Shown here: one piece after another, positions 15,458 to 16,489 of the stretch | Numbering within the stretch: the stretch's first letter is position 1 | How the letters are laid out: each line of letters starts with the position of its first letter | Assembly (NCBI GenBank): GCA_039045975.1 | Contig: JBCCJA010000073.1 | Coordinates: forward strand, 1-16,489 | Direction of reading: 5' to 3' | Origin: JBCCJA01 sp039045975 | GTDB taxonomy: Bacteria > Planctomycetota > Planctomycetia > Planctomycetales > Planctomycetaceae | DNA: 16,489 nt | Made by a program: the position numbers and the translations under genes | Notes under the pieces: generated by a model | What the model saw: only the letters and a program-made list of their open reading frames with translations | Databases searched by the model: none | Told to the model about the DNA's origin: nothing

Positions 15458-15876
15458 AGACCCCGGCCCGCCCCCGCGACCGTGGCGTCCGCTCGGCGAT
15501 GACGCCGCTGATCGACGTCGTCTTCATCCTGCTGATCTTCTTCCTCGTCGCGACGCACGTCGCGCGGGCCGAAAAACGCCTGCCGGTCGATCTGCCCGAC
15601 GCCACGACCGCGACCGACGACACCGACCCGCCCGGCCGGCTGATCGTCACCGTCGATGCCGAGGGCCGGACGTTCCTGGACGAGGCCGACACGACCGTCG
15701 ACGCGATCGTCGGCCGGCTCGAATCGGCCGGCGACGACAACGCCCGTTCGCTGCTGATCCGGGCCGACCGGGACACGCCGTTCGGGTCGGTCCGGCCGCT
15801 GCTTACGGCTTGTCTCGAAGTAGGGATCGCGGAGGTCGACATCGCCGCCGACCGGGTCGCCGGGGCGGCCCGATGA
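15454..15876 (+). CDS. exbD: ExbD / TolR-family protein, first copy
   Basis: A 140-residue protein with a short basic cytoplasmic N-terminus, one membrane helix (about 17-35) and a periplasmic domain. The helix keeps the proton-carrying aspartate, D21 in MTPLIDVVFILLIFF. The periplasmic part (LPVDLPDA, LIVTVDAEGRTFLD, LLIRADRDTPFGSV) follows the ExbD/TolR fold. The ATG at 15454 overlaps the exbB stop, and its own TGA overlaps the second copy's ATG. Confidence 0.92.
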   Translation: MKTPARPRDRGVRSAMTPLIDVVFILLIFFLVATHVARAEKRLPVDLPDATTATDDTDPPGRLIVTVDAEGRTFLDEADTTVDAIVGRLESAGDDNARSLLIRADRDTPFGSVRPLLTACLEVGIAEVDIAADRVAGAAR

Positions 15877-16355
15877 AACTCCGCCGCCGTCCCCGTTCCG
15901 CCGCTGCCGACGTCGACCGGGCGCTCACGCCGCTGATCGACGTCGTGTTCCTGTTGCTGATCTTTTTCGTGTGCGCCGGCTCCGGCGCGCCGGCCGAGCA
16001 GTTGCTCGGACTCGCCTTCGCCGAGCCGGAGCCGAGCGAGTCCGAATCGGCCGCCGCGGCCCCCGATGCCGCCCCGCCCGCAGAGACGTTTGACCTCGGC
16101 TCACTGTGGGTCGAATTGAAACGCCGCGACGGCGTGACCGTCGCGGTCGCGAACGACGTCGAGCGGGCCGGGATCGGGGAAATCGAATCTCTGCTCGCCG
16201 ATCTGGCCGGGGCGGGTGCGGCGGCCGACGTGCCGGTCGTCCTCGACGCGGCCGACGACGTCCCGACCGGCGACGTGATCCGCGTGTTCGACGCGGCGGT
16301 CGCCGCGGGCTTTCAAACGATCGACTTCGCCACCGGGCCAGCACGCGAAAACTAG
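15873..16355 (+). CDS. exbD: ExbD / TolR-family protein, second copy
   Basis: A 160-residue protein with a basic N-terminus and one membrane helix (about 18-36) that keeps the key aspartate D23 in LTPLIDVVFLLLIFF. The periplasmic part is longer than in the first copy and carries an extra acidic, Ala/Pro-rich linker (about 50-72) before the folded domain (LWVELKRRDGVTVAVAND, VPVVLDAADDVPTGDVIRV). The start is the ATG at 15873, overlapping the previous stop (ATGA). The gene ends GAAAACTAG, and the TAG begins a REP-like element. The two ExbDs differ enough to have separate roles or to form a mixed dimer; this is inference. Confidence 0.9.
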   Translation: MKLRRRPRSAAADVDRALTPLIDVVFLLLIFFVCAGSGAPAEQLLGLAFAEPEPSESESAAAAPDAAPPAETFDLGSLWVELKRRDGVTVAVANDVERAGIGEIESLLADLAGAGAAADVPVVLDAADDVPTGDVIRVFDAAVAAGFQTIDFATGPAREN

Positions 16356-16442
16356 CCCTGCCGCGTCCGCGGCGGGGGGCGGGCGGACGGCCCGGCTGTC
16401 GGTAACGGACGGGCCGGTCCCCCGCCGCTGACGCGGCAGGGC
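16355..16442. repeat. Inverted REP-like pair starting at the second exbD stop codon
   Basis: Arms 16355-16378 and 16419-16442 are complementary over 24 bases with one mismatch. Inner segments 16385-16394 and 16410-16420 add a second stem with one bulged base, so the whole can form a long hairpin. The single-arm folds have loops GTCC (16365-16368) and TGAC (16429-16432). The lead ACTAGCCC contains the TAG stop (16353-16355) of the gene before it. It could end or protect the cluster's message; no T-run follows. Confidence 0.82.
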
Positions 16443-16489
16443 GGGGCGGGTTTGGTCCCGGGGGGCGGGGGGAGGGCCCATCGCCGGCC

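Noticed and set aside
829..16442. CRISPR array or tRNA genes among the repeated GC-rich palindromes
   Set aside because: The units are far apart, inverted, and lack regular spacers; none folds as a cloverleaf or carries tRNA conserved bases.

Overview
The window is very GC-rich, with short intergenic gaps, several GTG or TTG starts, and long open frames antisense to real genes. The set of families points to a planctomycete: a DUF11-type envelope protein, a von Willebrand A (VWA) protein with a TonB-like N-terminus, an ExbB with two ExbDs, LURP-one/scramblase-like and EboA proteins, and GC-rich palindromes beside genes. This assignment is inference from gene content; there is no rRNA or marker gene to prove it.

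Layout: (1) 2-742 (+) is larB, cut by the window start. (2) 1037-2284 (+) is an M16-family protein whose zinc motif is lost. (3) 2498-3394 (+) is an NAD-dependent epimerase. (4) 7755-3461 (-) is a tightly packed run of five genes: condensation/wax-synthase-like acyltransferase, LURP-one-like protein, secreted peroxiredoxin-like protein, EboA, and EboB (TatD-like). Two junctions overlap by 4 bp. Only eboA and eboB of the known eboABCDEF set are here. (5) 11220-7946 (-) holds two exported proteins, a putative lipoprotein and a DUF11 protein, that share a homologous central domain. An intrinsic terminator lies between them. (6) 11507-16355 (+) is an envelope gene cluster: LolA-like protein, VWA protein with a TonB-like membrane anchor, secreted TPR-like protein, ExbB, ExbD and a second ExbD. 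All its joints are 4-bp overlaps except one 266-bp gap filled with repeats.

The most interesting functional idea is the last cluster. The VWA protein's membrane helix carries the SxxxH signature that TonB uses to engage ExbB/ExbD, so the cluster looks like a proton-motive-force-driven envelope machine in which a VWA domain replaces the usual TonB C-terminal domain.

The most interesting structural signal is a family of REP-like hairpin units. I count twelve: five inverted pairs and two solitary units. Each is a 7-9 bp stem with a four-base loop (GTCA or GCGA class), and two copies differ by a compensatory change. One solitary unit is translated as the signal-peptide N-region of the TPR gene. 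Two others start exactly at a gene's TAG stop codon. I saw no transposase, CRISPR array, tRNA or rRNA.
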